Assembly (NCBI GenBank): GCA_037043455.1
Contig: JAWPHD010005109.1
Location: 1-64,000 of the forward strand
Direction: 5' to 3'
DNA: 64,000 nucleotides
Source of the DNA: Cyrtodaria siliqua
Taxonomy: Eukaryota > Mollusca > Bivalvia > Adapedonta > Hiatellidae
This document shows positions 12,516-24,960 of this stretch, piece by piece. Within the stretch, counting starts at the first letter, position 1, and every line of letters begins with the position of its first letter. Both the position numbers and the translations under genes were made by a program. The notes under the pieces were generated by a model that saw only the letters and a list, made by a program, of their open reading frames with translations, did not search any database and was not told the origin of the DNA.

Positions 12516-12787
12516 TTGTGGGGTGGGGGGGCTTTCCCGCGTATGTGCGCTAAATATGGAACCATTCACTGTACAGGACTTTAAATGATGTTGAATTTAA
12601 ACAACATCATTTGAAGTCCTGTACAGTGAATGGTGTTACTAATTAATGCATGGAACTAAGCTCATAGTCATAAGAATATGGTATAAACTCTTACAGGGTT
12701 TCCCTCAGAAATTTTTGAAGGCATGTCGTTTTAAAAAAACAACACCATATTTAGCGCGCATACGCGGGAAAGCACCCCCACCCCACA
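12516..12787. repeat. Nested palindrome
   Basis: The outer arms 12516-12559 and 12745-12787 (TTTCCCGCGTATG against CATACGCGGGAAA) enclose inner arms 12560-12592 and 12603-12634 (ACCATTCACTGTACAGGAC against GTCCTGTACAGTGAATGGT). The inner hairpin has a loop of about 10 bases. Confidence 0.8.
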
Positions 12788-13077
12788 AGGGCCACAACCC
12801 CGACATCACTGATCGTGTTGGATGAATTTTACGCCATTTTCCCCCCCCCCCCTATACTTTGGGAACATAACCCATACCGTAACAATTGGGAATTTTTGTG
12901 TGATTTTTCATAAAATTGGGGAAATAATACAGTAAAACATTCATTTAATAATTATATGGATCTTTAATACTGTTTTCAGTACACTTAGGTGCAAGAATCT
13001 TAGCTCTTGTGGTGTGTACCTACCTTAGAGCTACCATGCCACCCTGTATAGAATAAATAGGTATCAGGGTCGACCCC

Positions 13078-13250
13078 CTCAAGAGAGGTTTCTGAAGACA
13101 TGAAGCACTGCCTGCATTAACAACCACAATATTTCAATAGATTGAGTTTTCTGCTTGCAGCTGTGGTATTTAAGGTTTGTTCTATTGAAATACGGTGGTT
13201 GTTTATGCAGGACGGTGCATGATGCCTTCAGAAACCTCGCCGGAAAAGTG
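13078..13250. repeat. Foldback repeat, ~58-bp arms
   Basis: 13085-13140 (AGGTTTCTGAAGACAT through ATTTCAATAGA) pairs with 13178-13238 (TCTATTGAAAT through CAGAAACCT). The short spacer is non-coding. Confidence 0.7.
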
Positions 13251-13364
13251 TGTACTGTGGTCGGTACGGGGTCCTGCGGATAATTAAAGCACAAGGAATC
13301 ATGGCTCATACTAGCTTCTTTTTTGCAATCGGAGACATGTCAGTGTAAGTGACAAATAAATGCC

Positions 13365-13700
13365 CCTGAAGTGTCTCTGACCTTTGACCTCTAAGTGTGA
13401 CCTTGACCTTAGAGCCACAGACCTGAATTTCACGACACATCGTCTTGTTGTGGTGAGCACTTGTGCCTAGTTATTTGAAAATCCGTCCATCAATGTCGAA
13501 GTTATTAACCGGACACGAAAGCACTTATTTTTTTACCTTTGACCTCTAAGTGTGACCTTGGAGCCACGACCTGGATTTTGCACGTGATTTTGTGGTGAGC
13601 ACATGTCCCCATCCCTGAATGTCAGAGTTATTGACCGGATACGATTGTACGGACTGACTGACAGACAGTGCGACTACTATATGCCACCTTTTGTGGGCAT
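13365..13700. repeat. Interspersed repeat, two imperfect tandem copies
   Basis: TTTGACCTCTAAGTGTGACC, followed by GTGGTGAGCAC and GAAGTTATTAACCGGA/GAGTTATTGACCGGA, occurs at about 13378-13515 and 13538-13640. It ends in ATGCCACCTTTTGTGGGCAT. Confidence 0.65.
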
Positions 13701-14017
13701 AAAAATCACCGCACGTCCCTATCGAAAGGTGACGTTGAACTGATACAAGCGTTTGGAGTGTTTTGATCTCAGAACAATACATTTACATTTTACAAATAAA
13801 CTAATTTCTGTGTAAAATAAATAATCAACGTGGACAAAATAATGTTAACTGTCGATAACAGCTGGAAAATCGTAACATTTGCTGTAGGGTGTTGACAGTT
13901 TTGATTGTTTGAAAATTTGGTCCAGAAAAAAACTGTAAGAAAGAGATGTCATACATGTCAAATGGTGCCATGTCATAATTTTTATGCCACATTCTTTAAT
14001 AAATGAGTTAATTAGAT

Positions 14018-14717
14018 TTAGGGTTGGATACCGTTAAACTGAAACGGTACGATACATCGGTACCAATGAAACAGTACGGTATTGTAAAGCTACTGTTAAC
14101 GATACCGCTTGAATCAACAATGACAGTGAACTTTTGATTCACGCGAAAATAAGACCTATTTTGATTTTGCTTGACAAAATCGGTCTTATTTTCATACTTG
14201 ATTTATTTAATTTTCAGTTATTTTCCGCTTTAAAGTTACATGAATTTTTTTGTTATTTCATGTTCAGTTACATATATTATATTTGTTGTGAGTTTCTTGT
14301 ATTTTAATTCCAATAATTGTTGGAAAAAGTGAATACCCAAATGCGTGCCTCACTACTAGACTGGTTGCACTTTATAAATTGCGCTGTAGACTATGACCGT
14401 TGGTTCCATAAAGCGTGTAAATAACGGTCTATAAATAGACGTGGTTTCTCGATTAAATTGCTAGGTACTACACAGCAAAATAATGCCAGTGAGTCGGGGT
14501 GTAAATATTTAAACAAAATGACGACACGCTGATGATAGTTCATCGCGATCACGGCGATTTGGAGCTTATTCGCTGCCAGAACTGCTTCAAAATAAGGTAG
14601 ACACACTTTTCCAAATACCGATAAGGGTACCGTTTTTTTTAAATGGGCAAATACCGGTTTCCAGTGAAACGGGTAACAGTACGATACCAGCACCCGGTAC
14701 CGGTGTCCTACCCTAAC
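14018..14717. mobile_element. MITE with TTAGGGTTGGATACC ends
   Basis: The left end TTAGGGTTGGATACCG resembles the reverse complement of the right end (GTTAGGGTAGGACACCG). TAGAT flanks both sides (14013-14017 and 14718-14722). An internal hairpin, GAAAATAAGACC/GGTCTTATTTTC, lies at about 14143-14193. The minus open frame overlapping the right end is not a recognisable protein. Confidence 0.65.
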
Positions 14718-14722
14718 TAGAT

Positions 14723-15760
14723 AACGTATATAATGAGCAACTTTCAAATTAATAGAATGACTGGCAGAATTAGCCGAAGTTACTCTACTTTTTGGAAAAT
14801 GCTTTGAAGTCATATTTTGTTCAAAAACGATTAGCAAATAATTGCTTGTCTGAAAAAGTATTTGGAGCACTCACATGACCTTAGAGTTAATAATAAATTA
14901 ATAACAAATACTGTTATAAAAACATAAGATTATTTGTTATTCACCTGATTTTAACCAAATGGCAGTATTTGCATTAATAATGTTTATTTTGTTTTGAACT
15001 TTCCTGTGCAGCCTCATTGTGGAGTAGCTATTGATTTTGGCTGGTACACAGATATTGTTAATACTAGTCTATAAGATGATTAGTCGTCATTGGAAAACCG
15101 CATAACATACTGATAGTTTGCAGTGCTTGCAACAAATAGCATCAGTTGTTAAAGGTGTTCGTTAATAGAAACTTAACTCTGATTTTATAAGCTTGTATAA
15201 AACAAAATACCTTTTTAGCAAACAGCTTCTCTAAACCCATTGTTATTATAATTATAAACCTTGTTTACAGGGAGTTATTATTAGTTATTCTGTAGGGGGT
15301 CAGTAATAAACCCAATAACTGATTTATTGCATCGAGCACCTTTTTTAAGGCAAACGCCGATATTTAACCCATTTTAATGGAGCGTCAACGTCATTGAGAC
15401 GTTCGCGCAATTCGACGTCATGACTTGACGTCAGGACCGATACAGTTTAAAAACATTATTAAATGTACTTATTATGTTTGTTACTAACGCCTTAAAGAAC
15501 TATTTGCAAATGATTTAAACTTTGAATCGGAATTGTAGTCCACATTGTTTTAGTGACCCTCTATGAAATCTACTGACCCACTATAGAATAATAGAGGGTC
15601 ACCATGTGTCCACTCTAATCCAATGAAATTCCTAGAATTTTGTGCGAGGTGCAATAAATTCACCTAGTAATAGACTCGCTAATCATTGAAGGGGCCCTGT
15701 ATTATATAAACATTTACAATGAAATATATTGCTTAAGTTTTTCATTTATAAGCAAATTTT
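14723..15760. other. Non-coding, nothing recognised
   Basis: Apart from a short local repeat of GACCC(T/A)CTAT near 15555-15602, no structured feature was seen. Confidence 0.4.
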
Positions 15761-15761
15761 A

Positions 15762-15965
15762 CCTGGTTCCCTGACTGTACTCAGCCTCACCCTATCGCAG
15801 CTTGCATGGTTCCCTGACTGTACTCGGTCTCGTCCTATCACAGCGTGCATGGTTCCCTGACTGTAACCAGCTTTGCCCTATCGCAGCTTGAATGGTTCCA
15901 TGGTTCCTTGACTGTACTCTGCCTTGTCATAGCGCAACTCGTATGGTTCCCAGACTGTACTTAGT
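15762..15965. repeat. ~43-bp minisatellite, about 4.5 copies
   Basis: The unit TGGTTCCCTGACTGTACTC plus a CCTATCGCAGCTTGCA-like half repeats imperfectly five times. Confidence 0.8.
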
Positions 15966-16084
15966 GACAGAATATATTGAATGCCCCTCGTATGATGAAT
16001 CATTATGAAAAGTCAATAATTGATCATTGGTAAAATATAGCACTTGCAATTAATGTTGAAAAAATAAATAATCATGATTATCCA

Positions 16085-16250
16085 GAATATAAGTTATAAA
16101 GTGTAGTTCAAGGACTGGTTGGCCCAGTGTCAGTATAATGTGTCTGGGTGGGGTATGTCGCTTATCTACTGCATTGTATTCCAGTGTGGCAGCTCTATAA
16201 AGTTGAGCATAGAACTCACTGCTGCCAGTAGACACCGTCGTGTTATGACT
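16085..16250 (+). mobile_element. SINE fragment (same family as 58498-58790)
   Basis: The 3' half of the element is shared with 58660-58780: CTATAAAGTTGAGCAT, AACTCACTGC and AGTAGACACCGTCG. The tRNA-like head is too decayed to define. Confidence 0.55.
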
Positions 16251-17004
16251 GAAAGATTGTTAAAAAATGAAAAACCAATACGGTCCATTTTTTGTCTCCC
16301 CCACAATAGTGGGGAGCGACACACCAATCACTTTTCCTGCGACAGCCGCATTTTAAGTCAACTCTATATCAACAACGCTGCTTGAATTTTTCTGAGACCT
16401 TGTCAGATGCTTTGTTGGGTCAATGGACATCACCAGGGCACGAAAATTCCACTCGTCCACTCGTATTGACGAGTGAAATTCGAATCTGGACGAGTGAAAC
16501 CCATGAATCGGTCGTTCGAGAGGACGAGTAACATTTCAGTAGAAAACAACAACAAAGAAAATAGTTCTTACATAGCTTATTAAGCGATTAAATGCAGTAA
16601 ATAGTCGCAACTCTGTTTATTCAATGATAAAATGCAATTTAAGTCAACCGGATATTGGGAAATTGACGCATTTCCATTTTGGGACATTCTAAAATGCGGC
16701 TCCCGTTCTAATTTCACGGAGCGCGAACTTTACGGTATTTGATATTATACAAATAACACTTTCACGGGGGGAATCTTTAAGAGCACTAGTCAGCTTTTAG
16801 GTGACTGGGGCCAGGGCCTTTAGGAAGGGGAATTGCAAAAAGTATGCTGTTTTCCTGTATTGTAGTTTAACATTTTCTAATTAATTTTTTTTTTTTTTAA
16901 GAGTGGAATTTTTTCACAGGAAAAGGGGGAAATACATGAATATACCATGCCAGAGTAACAGTAATGGTCATGATCAGACTGTAGTAACTATAGAATATGA
17001 ATCT

Positions 17005-17160
17005 AGGACAAATGCCCCCCCGGACAAATGCCCCCCTGCTCATTTTTGTATAGGTGGACAAATGCCCCCTCATGTTTTTGCAAGGGTGGACAAATGCCCC
17101 CCTGAACTTTTTACAAGATGGACATTTGCCCCCCTGATATTTTTGCAAGGGTGGACAAAG
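17005..17160. repeat. ~40-bp tandem repeat (GGACAAATGCCCCCCTG)
   Basis: Four to five imperfect copies of GTGGACAAATGCCCCC with a TTTTTGCAAGG half. Opposing open frames here are by-products of the repeat. Confidence 0.8.
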
Positions 17161-17179
17161 TTTCATATGAGGTTTGCTG

Positions 17180-19200
17180 CGGTGGGCGAGACACCATCAG
17201 TCTGAGGTCTTGTCATTGATACTGGTTGCCAGGGAAATACATGATACAGTTTCTCAGGTATAAATCCTGAATTTAAATATTTGTCTTGAAAAAAAATCAG
17301 GAAAACGGCTGCAGTTGGTGAGAACATATTCGTGTTTTACCCTATTAACAGTTAAAGTGACTAATTGGGTTATCTACCCAAGCTGTAACGGTCATTATTT
17401 TTCTTTCGAGAAAGCCTAATCTTCCATAAATGGTAGTAATAAATGGAAAAACTACACCCATTAACTAAATGGATTATTTTTTTAGAAAAGGTCCATAAAT
17501 GTGATGCTATCACACTAGCACTGCAACTTACCCAGTTTGCACCTGTCATTGTACTGTGGACAGAATACTAATTAGACTGGTTCTATGCTGGTTGTTAGAC
17601 TGGTTCTATGCTGGTTGTATTATTTGTTGACAGCTGGTAGCAAGGCCATTATTGGGTCTTTTCACAGCCTCCTTTCAGAGACATGATGTCAGACTGATAA
17701 TGATTATAGAAAACTTTTATCTGACTAATATAGTGAACTAACAAAGTTTCCTTGTGACTTTTATTCCAATTTGTTTTTGTTGTGTTGAGGATGTTAATTT
17801 GTTTATGAACTTTTAAGGTGAGATTGAAGTTGTAATCTTGATGTGTTGTTTGTAGCTTTCTGCTTAATCTTCTGGATGTGTTTGGAATGGAAAGACTGTG
17901 TATCAGTAAAACTTGTGTAATATTGATTTTACTATTCACATGATGATGTCAACTGGAGAAGTTGTTTCAATCCTTACAGTTGAGTTTGACATTACTTTAA
18001 TATGTATCAAGAAGCATTTGCCAGTATCGTATGGTTAGTTTTTGAAGGATGTAGTAGATAGTAAACATTTACTTCTTAATATGTACATATGTGTCGTATC
18101 CGTCAAGTCACAATACATTTGTTACCTTAAACTAGTTATCTGTGAATGCCCGATAATAAGATAAATTCTGTCATATTATAAACCTTTACTAAATAGACAC
18201 CCTCTATGAAGTGGGTGGAGAAACTTTTAAAAAAGGAAAACAAATTTATCTCTTACATTACTTGATAGTGATACAGCCAGCATTTGTTTAACCCCAAGTT
18301 TTTAACATCTGTTTACATAATGTATTATTCAATGAATACTTTGATTCACAATGCAACAATGGTGGAAGTAAAGTTTTGTTTAACTTTCCAACAATCAGTG
18401 GGGAAACTGTTATTGATTTTTACTTCCAGCTGTCTATCCACTGTGGAGATGTTATTGATTTTTATAACTTATCACTAAGTTTTGGTGTAGAAATACTGCC
18501 ATGTGGTTGTTATGGTAACCGTGGAGACAGATTATTATCGTTCTAAAAGCATCTTTTTTTTGAAAGGTTAAGAGATGATAATATATAAATCACAGTGATT
18601 CTATGGACGTTGTTTTTTTATTATTGGAAACAAGTCCAACTTTTCGCATAAGTTAGATATGGCCTGATGTGCAGCCATAATAATCTATTGCCTTTCTGAA
18701 AAATTGGGTACTATGGTGTATTATTTACTGGTTCATTCATTGGGATTATAGCTGTAAACTGATTAAATAATTCAGCATTGTTGGTTATTACAAACATGTA
18801 TTACAAATGTATGTCAGGGATTTTTACCCCTGCCTCTTCCTTTAGCAACATAACCTGCTTTTTCCCCCCTCTTTATCTGAGAATGTTATGTTTTGGATAC
18901 ATTTATAGAAGAACGTTTGTCTAAAATGTACCTTTTTTCTTTATCTTTAAACAAAAAAAATGCCCAAAAGATATGTTGGCACACCCAAGACTTCAGTTTC
19001 TGCCTAATATTTTTTCCATGATCTCAAAAATCATGTTTTTTCTTGAAGGGTGTGTGCCTCTTCCCCTATTTCAGAAAAAATACCTAATAAAAGATGTCAG
19101 AAAATATAAATCTCGGGAAGTATAGTAAGGCGGAAGAAAAAAATACCTGTGTTTCTGGTTACCCAACCGTCCCTATTTTTGGCGCCGACCCTACAGTTTT
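17180..19200. other. Non-coding DNA, nothing recognised
   Basis: AT-rich. A short tandem duplication, TTAGACTGGTTCTATGCTGG, lies at about 17572-17615. The open frames at 17649-17939 and 18284-18478 show no family features. Confidence 0.4.
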
Positions 19201-19224
19201 TTATTATAAAAATAAATAAATTTA

Positions 19225-19740
19225 TTTCCGTGTTATTTGTTGAAAACAAACATGTTTTAAGTTTTCCTGAAAAAATGTCCCAGAGTAATGTAGTTATAGA
19301 CAATGTGTGAAGCTCTCTCTGGTCAACATATGATACCTAACTGCTTTCATCAATTTTTTCTCTGGCCAAATTCCGAGAATTATCTACAAATCAGAGCTGG
19401 TTGGAATCGCAGATGTATGTTATTCTCGAAACCGAAAACTGAAAACAATTTGATCAAACCGTTTTTCTGTGACAAGTCAAAATGCCTCGAAAAACGCGAT
19501 TTCCAATTAGGTATACATCACTATGGAACAAAATAAAGCACATATTCACCGCTATTGGTGGCGATTCCCCGAATGTACCAGTGTCAATCAATTCAATCCG
19601 ATGTGATTTCAACAACGGAACAAGTAATAAACATAAATATAGACCAGAGAGAGCTTCACACCTTGTCTATAGCTACATTTCTCTGGGACATTTTTTCAGG
19701 AAAACTTAAAATATGTTTGTTTTCAACAAATAACACGAAA
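19225..19740. repeat. Foldback element, ~100-bp inverted arms
   Basis: 19225-19324 pairs with 19642-19740. Shared blocks are GTTATTTGTTGAAAACAAAC, AGTTTTCCTGAAAAAATGTC and GTGTGAAGCTCTCTCTGGTC. The overlapping short frames between the arms are not gene-like. A fragment of the same family lies at 3390-3475. Confidence 0.85.
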
Positions 19741-20000
19741 AAAACAGAAATTGTACTTGAAGGCAACTATTATTTATAAATTCTTTTGAATAGATTTGAT
19801 TATTATTATTATGATACTTTTCATTTGGATACATTGATATAAATTCAGTGATTCATTTAAAAAAAAAAAAGAAGGCTTAATGTACAACTCGTGTTAATGA
19901 CAGTTTTAATATTATTAAAAGTTTAGTTTTATGACAGAATAACAAACGGATTGGACATTTTCTTTCTGAAACAATGAAGTGGCCATACTATCACATAGCA

Positions 20001-21233
20001 CAGGGGTCTGGAAATGTTTTCAAATTCCACTTGCCCTGCCCAAAATGTCACTTGCCCCAATTTCAAAAGTCATTTGCCCCAAAATTAAGCTACGTCGAGA
20101 CCGCACGCTCAGTTAAATCCCCTTTTCTGTCACTGTCTTTTTGTCATAATTTTTTACATAATTTCATTGTAAAATTGATGACTTAAATTATGAAGGATCA
20201 GAGCTATAGGTTGTTACCATTATGCACATTGTCATATCAGTGTTTTCCTCCATCGGTGGGAAAGTGGGAGTGGGGTGTCAGTGGGGATACCTCTAGGATA
20301 TAACATCACTGATGAACCTTGTACCAAATTGGTAGACTCTAATGCCTATGGAATTAAGATGTACAAAGTGCAGTAATTACAAAAGGGCAGGCAGATAACA
20401 AAAAAAAAAATAGATGCATTAGGTCGACCAAAACTTTTTTCTACTTTTACTTTTGTTATAGACTACAACAGATAAAAAGAATGATGCATTAGGTCAAACA
20501 GATTTTTTTTCCTACTTTCACTTTCGTTATGTCATATAATGCATGTAGATAAATCTTATGTGTTGGAAATTATTAGCAAGGTATATGCCTAAATCTGACT
20601 GGTACTCACTACTGTAGTTGTTTTTCTGTTAATATCTTTTGAGATGCGAAATTGCAATTCTTCGAATAATTATCAAAATTAGGCAAGGTCGAAGCACATC
20701 TTGCATACAATGGCAAACTTGAAGTTCAAAACAAAAACACGCCATTCCGTCATTGGTCTCGGATTTATTCAAAACAAACATGGCATTTTGAAATAAAAAC
20801 AGATGCACACCTATTTATTACGACATGAGTCGATAGCGACATGCGTCGATAGTATCTTTGCTCATCAAACAACGCCGTCAAATTGCCATAATCGTTTAAT
20901 TGCCCTACTTGTTTACAAATTGGTTTGATTGAATCGCCATTGTTTCACTTTACCACGTGGTAGTGATCGGGAGTTGTTTCATTGGCTGATGAAAATACAT
21001 TGGTTATTTGATTGGATAATATGGATACAGCACTAGGTCAAGTGTTGCATCATGATTTTTATCTACGCAATTATCGGCAAACTTCACAGTCCAGGCAAAC
21101 TTTCCCTTGATTTTTATCTAATAATGAAACGTCCATCGGGCAAGTGACGGGACAACCAGATTTAAGAAGGTCACCTGCCCGCACCAAGAATCCACTTGCC
21201 CAGGGCATCGGCAACCATATTTCCGGAGCCCTG
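20001..21233. mobile_element. 1.2-kb DNA transposon/MITE with CAGGG ends and 5-bp TSD
   Basis: The ends are CAGGGGTCTGGAAAT and, reverse-complemented, CAGGGCTCCGGAAAT. TAGCA flanks both sides (19996-20000 and 21234-21238). The interior includes two copies of a GATGCATTAGGTC...TTTTTTCTACTTTYAC block (about 20412-20530). Words such as CACTTGCCC recur in opposite orientation near both ends. No transposase frame was found. Confidence 0.8.
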
Positions 21234-21454
21234 TAGCACCTTAACTTTTTCATCGAACTTCTCTTTCAAATATTCATAGATTTTGATAAGAATACATGCA
21301 AAGATTCATATTAAAATAAATGGCAATATGAGATATATAATAGTTTTTCTTAAAATTTATTTTCTAAATAAGAAATTGTATAAAAATACATTAATTTCTG
21401 TACTGTCATGTGAAAACATTTCACAGTATCTTATATATTTGTTATTTATAGGTA

Positions 21455-21600
21455 TGTGGTCAGGGCCTCCGTTGGTAATTTTTTTCTTGCGCCACCACTT
21501 GCACAAAATGAAAAAAGTTGGAGCCAAATTGGAGAAATTGGAGCCATTTGGCTCTAATGGCCCAAGCCATATTTCTTCTAGAGTTTTATGTATGAATGTA
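21455..21600. repeat. Interspersed repeat fragment, inverse copy at 29115-29205
   Basis: AAAAAAGTTGGAGCCAA, GGAGCCATTTGG and TTGCGCCA/TGGCGCAA appear here and, reverse-complemented, at 29115-29205. Related blocks occur near 33350-33420. Confidence 0.6.
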
Positions 21601-22240
21601 TTTTAAATGAGAAAATAAGAGATTTGGTTTATATCTGGTAGACTGATACACTAAGGAATAAAATGAACAAAACCAAACAATATTAATAAAAATTATTTAT
21701 ATATATGTTTTCGAACTGCCAATATCTGGAAAGTTTCTACATCGCATGTTTGCCTAAATCAACTAGCTGAACCTAATGACAGCAGGAATCGTACATCATA
21801 CAGATGCTTTCATTTGATTGTTTAAGATGTATAGGTAGGGTCCTTTATATCAGTAACAAGTTCAAAACCTGCCGTTTTTTTCGTATTTCCGGAACCGCGA
21901 AAACCGATGACATTCGCTTATCTTTACGTCTTTTTTTAATTGATTTTGAAAAGATTAACTGCCATATACATTAAAAACATATTTTGGATGAAATACACAT
22001 AAAACCTCCTGGAAACTGATTAATAAACCAGTGTTTTGTGTAAAATGTTTGCATTTTTTGTGAAATCCAGATTCGGACACCTCGAAATTATGAATAAACA
22101 AAAACAAAACAAATGTCAAGTGGATCTAGTCAATTAATGAGGTGTTATTTGTGTTTGATTGGTTAGAACCTGATTGGCTAGATATTATTCAGTGGTGTAA
22201 TACTTTATGGTTGTAAGGTGTTATAAAAGAGACTTGATTA

Positions 22241-22242
<2 letters not shown>

Positions 22243-22272
<30 letters not shown>

Positions 22273-22275
22273 CCC
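22243..22275. repeat. Poly-C tract
   Basis: About 30 C with a single T. Similar tracts lie at 128-155, 12841-12852 and 60990-61012. Confidence 0.95.
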
Positions 22276-23145
22276 GAGGCGAAAACGACAGTCATCAGTT
22301 GTTATTTAGGGATTAAGTTAATTACCAGAACACTAAAGTTATCAGCTTTGTTTGTTTATTTAATGTTAAGTGTTTGCGCGTGTTAGGTGTCAATTGGTTA
22401 GTTATGTTGTTTTAGACTACATGCAATGTACACTCGTCACGGTGATTAGTGTTGAGGTCTGTTTGTAACAGGCCGATTACAGCAGAGAAATTAAACAAGT
22501 TTGGCTTTTTGGCAATTTCAATGTCGCCAAACACTTTCGCCAAAGTTTGAAATTTAGAGCCATTTTCTTTTTTCTTTCGCCATTGGCGATGCCCAGAGGA
22601 GGGCCTGGTGGTTTTATATACAAAAATATCCAGAAGGCTGAGAAGATGTTTAAATACTAAGCGTAATGTCAAAAATCAAACAAATATTTGCAATATAAAA
22701 GATGATTTTTGTGCGTCAGCATGATAGGACACTTAGGCTGTGTCATTCTTGAATTAAAACTTAATTAAACCCCTAGCAAAGATGCTGTATATATTACAAT
22801 AGAATCCGATTAGTTTTGACATCCATGAAGAAAAAAAAAGAGAAGAAAAAAAATAGCTACCTACCTACCCTAATTTTTTCAACTGAGTAACCAGAAACAC
22901 AGGTATTTTTCTTTCTGGCCTAACCCTTAACCCGCTAAGCAAGACTATAATAGCCTTTAAGTCCATTGATCATGGTTTACAGTCCAACTGTTGATCAGTC
23001 ATTTTCCCCCACCGGGCCCATAACACCCCTTTTTCATATAAATGGAATGGTCTTAATTCAAAGAACGAACAGTCCATTATATATATGTAGCGGGTTAAGA
23101 AGCCTACCGCAATCTGCCTCTGACGTTGCTGTTGCAATTGTGCTT

Positions 23146-23215
23146 TAGTGTACAAAGGGTATTCCAATAAAGCGTTACTCTCACAGCTAGAAGTAGACAC
23201 CGTCGCAATTTTTAA
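23146..23215 (+). mobile_element. SINE 3'-end fragment
   Basis: AAGTAGACACCGTCGCAAT is shared with the copies at 16230 and 58770. Only the tail is present. Confidence 0.4.
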
Positions 23216-23386
23216 AAATGTCAAATCACCATACATACATAATGCACATAGAAGCATTTCTGTATTATTTCTGTACATAGATGCATTTCTGTACTATAAA
23301 ATTATATGTCTGCAGGTAGATGCATTTCTGTATATATATGCTTACTGGTACTAGTATGTTTATTTCTTGAATATTTGTATTTTCAG

Positions 23387-23410
23387 GAAGGTCCCAAGAT
23401 GAGTACGAGG
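23387..23410 (+). CDS. Myt1: Myt1-like gene, probable start exon
   Basis: A 24-base exon lies between an acceptor (ATATTTGTATTTTCAG) and a consensus donor (GTAAGC). It contains an ATG at 23399 with A at -3, giving MSTR in phase 0. It joins in frame to the next exon (KRKESAKVIAERERL), and the combined N-terminus is short, basic and directly upstream of finger 1, as in vertebrate MYT1L. An upstream 5'-UTR exon must exist because the ATG exon begins at a splice acceptor, but it cannot be identified. The in-frame codons before the ATG are open, so a further upstream coding start is possible. Confidence 0.65.
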
Positions 23411-23619
23411 GTAAGCAAACATTTTTATTGATCCACAGTGTATTGTAGTTCGTTAATATATGAGAGATATATAGTAAAAGCCACACATGAGACATGCCTG
23501 AGCTGTATGTAATCCAGATCCTTGTTGAACTTAATATATAAATATGAGTATTACTGCATTGTATTTTCAGAACTCTAGATAAGATTTTTGCTATTTGAGT
23601 TTTGTACCCATCATTTTTA

Positions 23620-24240
23620 GCTCGACTGATCAAAGATCAGCAGAGCTTATGCCGTGGTGCGTCGTCCGTCTGTCCATGTGTCTGTCCGTCTGTCCGTAAA
23701 CTTTTATTTGTAGCGACTGCTCCTCTGAAACTACTGGATGGATATTCATGAAACTTTACATAAATGTTGCCCATGAAGTCTAGTTGATCCTAGCAAAAAT
23801 TCATGTTGATGTGAAATCCAAGATGGCCGCCAAAGCTAAAAATAGATTTTTAAAATACAAGTTTGTAACGACTACTTCTTGAAAACTCTAAGTGATATTG
23901 TTATGGGACTTTTTCTAAAATGATCAGCATGACATGATGTTGGTCCTTGTCGAAAATCGTTTTGATTCGACGTTAAACATGGCTGCCAGCGGCCATCTTT
24001 GTTTACAAAGAGTTATATAATGAAAACTTGTAGCGACTACTCCTCTGAAACTACTTGACAGATTTTCATGAAACTTCACAGGAATGTTGCTCTTGTTGTC
24101 TAATTGATCCTAGCAAAATTTCAGGTCAGCTGGAATTCAAGATGGCCGCCACGGCTAAAAAAAAAATTTCAAAATACAAGTTTGTAGCGACTACTTTTTG
24201 AAATCAAAATCAATTAGTAGAGCTTCAAAGTCATTGACCT
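23620..24240. repeat. Interspersed ~0.6-1.0 kb repeat, copy A
   Basis: It begins AGCTCGACTGATCA and contains CAGCAGAGCTTATGCCGTGG, GTCCGTCTGTCC runs and repeated blocks TTGTAGCGACTACT and CAAGATGGCCGCCA. Copy B lies at 49078-50070. It sits in the intron after the Myt1 start exon. Confidence 0.85.
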
Positions 24241-24588
24241 CTTGTTATAAAATAAAAATAACCCGAAATCCGTCTGTGAAATGTTTGTTTTCAATATGTT
24301 CTAATCAAGTCTTGCATAACAGAATACTATGAATATATTCTACAAACATGTGACGAGTACGGAACAATTTGACAATCAAACAAACCATTTAATTCAGAAG
24401 ATGGAGATTGCAAAATGCGGTAATTTACGTTTTGATACACATTGAAATAAATCTTTTGTCTTTTTCTTCTTTTTTTACATTTTTAGTATGCATAAAAATA
24501 AATCTTTGCCGCTTATCTAGAGCTCTGGTATTTTGTCATGAATTTATTGATATTGAACTATGTAAAACAAGCTATTTTTGTCTTGCAG

Positions 24589-24646
24589 AAAAGAAAAGAG
24601 AGTGCCAAAGTCATAGCGGAGAGAGAAAGACTGAAAGAGATGGAAG
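24589..24646 (+). CDS. Myt1: Myt1-like gene, exon 2 (basic N-terminal linker)
   Basis: Bounded by TTGTCTTGCAG and GTATAA. It starts in phase 0 and ends in phase 1 (19 codons plus one base): KRKESAKVIAERERLKEME. The peptide is charged and helical. It connects the MSTR start exon to the finger-1 exon, where the split codon G|AG gives Glu. KRK may act as part of a nuclear localisation signal (inference). The phase match on both sides is the main support; the sequence itself is not conserved enough to name the family alone. Confidence 0.75.
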
Positions 24647-24834
24647 GTATAATAAACTATTTATAGGGAAAACGGAATCCACTGTTTCAGCATTGAATAT
24701 ACTGAAATAAGAACTAGCTAAAGCATGGTTAAGAGGTAGAACTCGGCTAGTTTATATGCACATGTTGTTTGAAATTATCTAACTGTAAGAGTGTTATGAC
24801 ATTAATGGTATAATTTCCAGTTAATACGTCTCCC

Positions 24835-24960
24835 CCATACCGGGGAGACGTTGTTTTTTGCTTGGATGTCTGTCTGTCTCTCTGTCCGTCACAAGTCGTT
24901 TCCTCCCCGTATCTCTTGAACCGCTTAAGGTATTTTGAAATAACTTTGCACAAATGTTCA
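24835..24960. repeat. Leader of interspersed repeat (CTCCCCCATACCGGGGAGAC)
   Basis: A short palindrome, GTCTCCCC...GGGGAGAC, followed by a GTCTGTCTGTCTCTCTGTCCGT run, abuts the 157-bp array. Confidence 0.6.

Noticed and set aside
13365..13700. Possible nuclear receptor half-sites (TGACCTTTGACCT) as a regulatory element
   Set aside because: They belong to an interspersed repeat that also recurs without gene context; no evidence ties them to a promoter here.
14391..14870. 159-codon minus-strand frame
   Set aside because: It spans the boundary of the 14018-14717 MITE and unrelated flanking DNA and has no recognisable motif.
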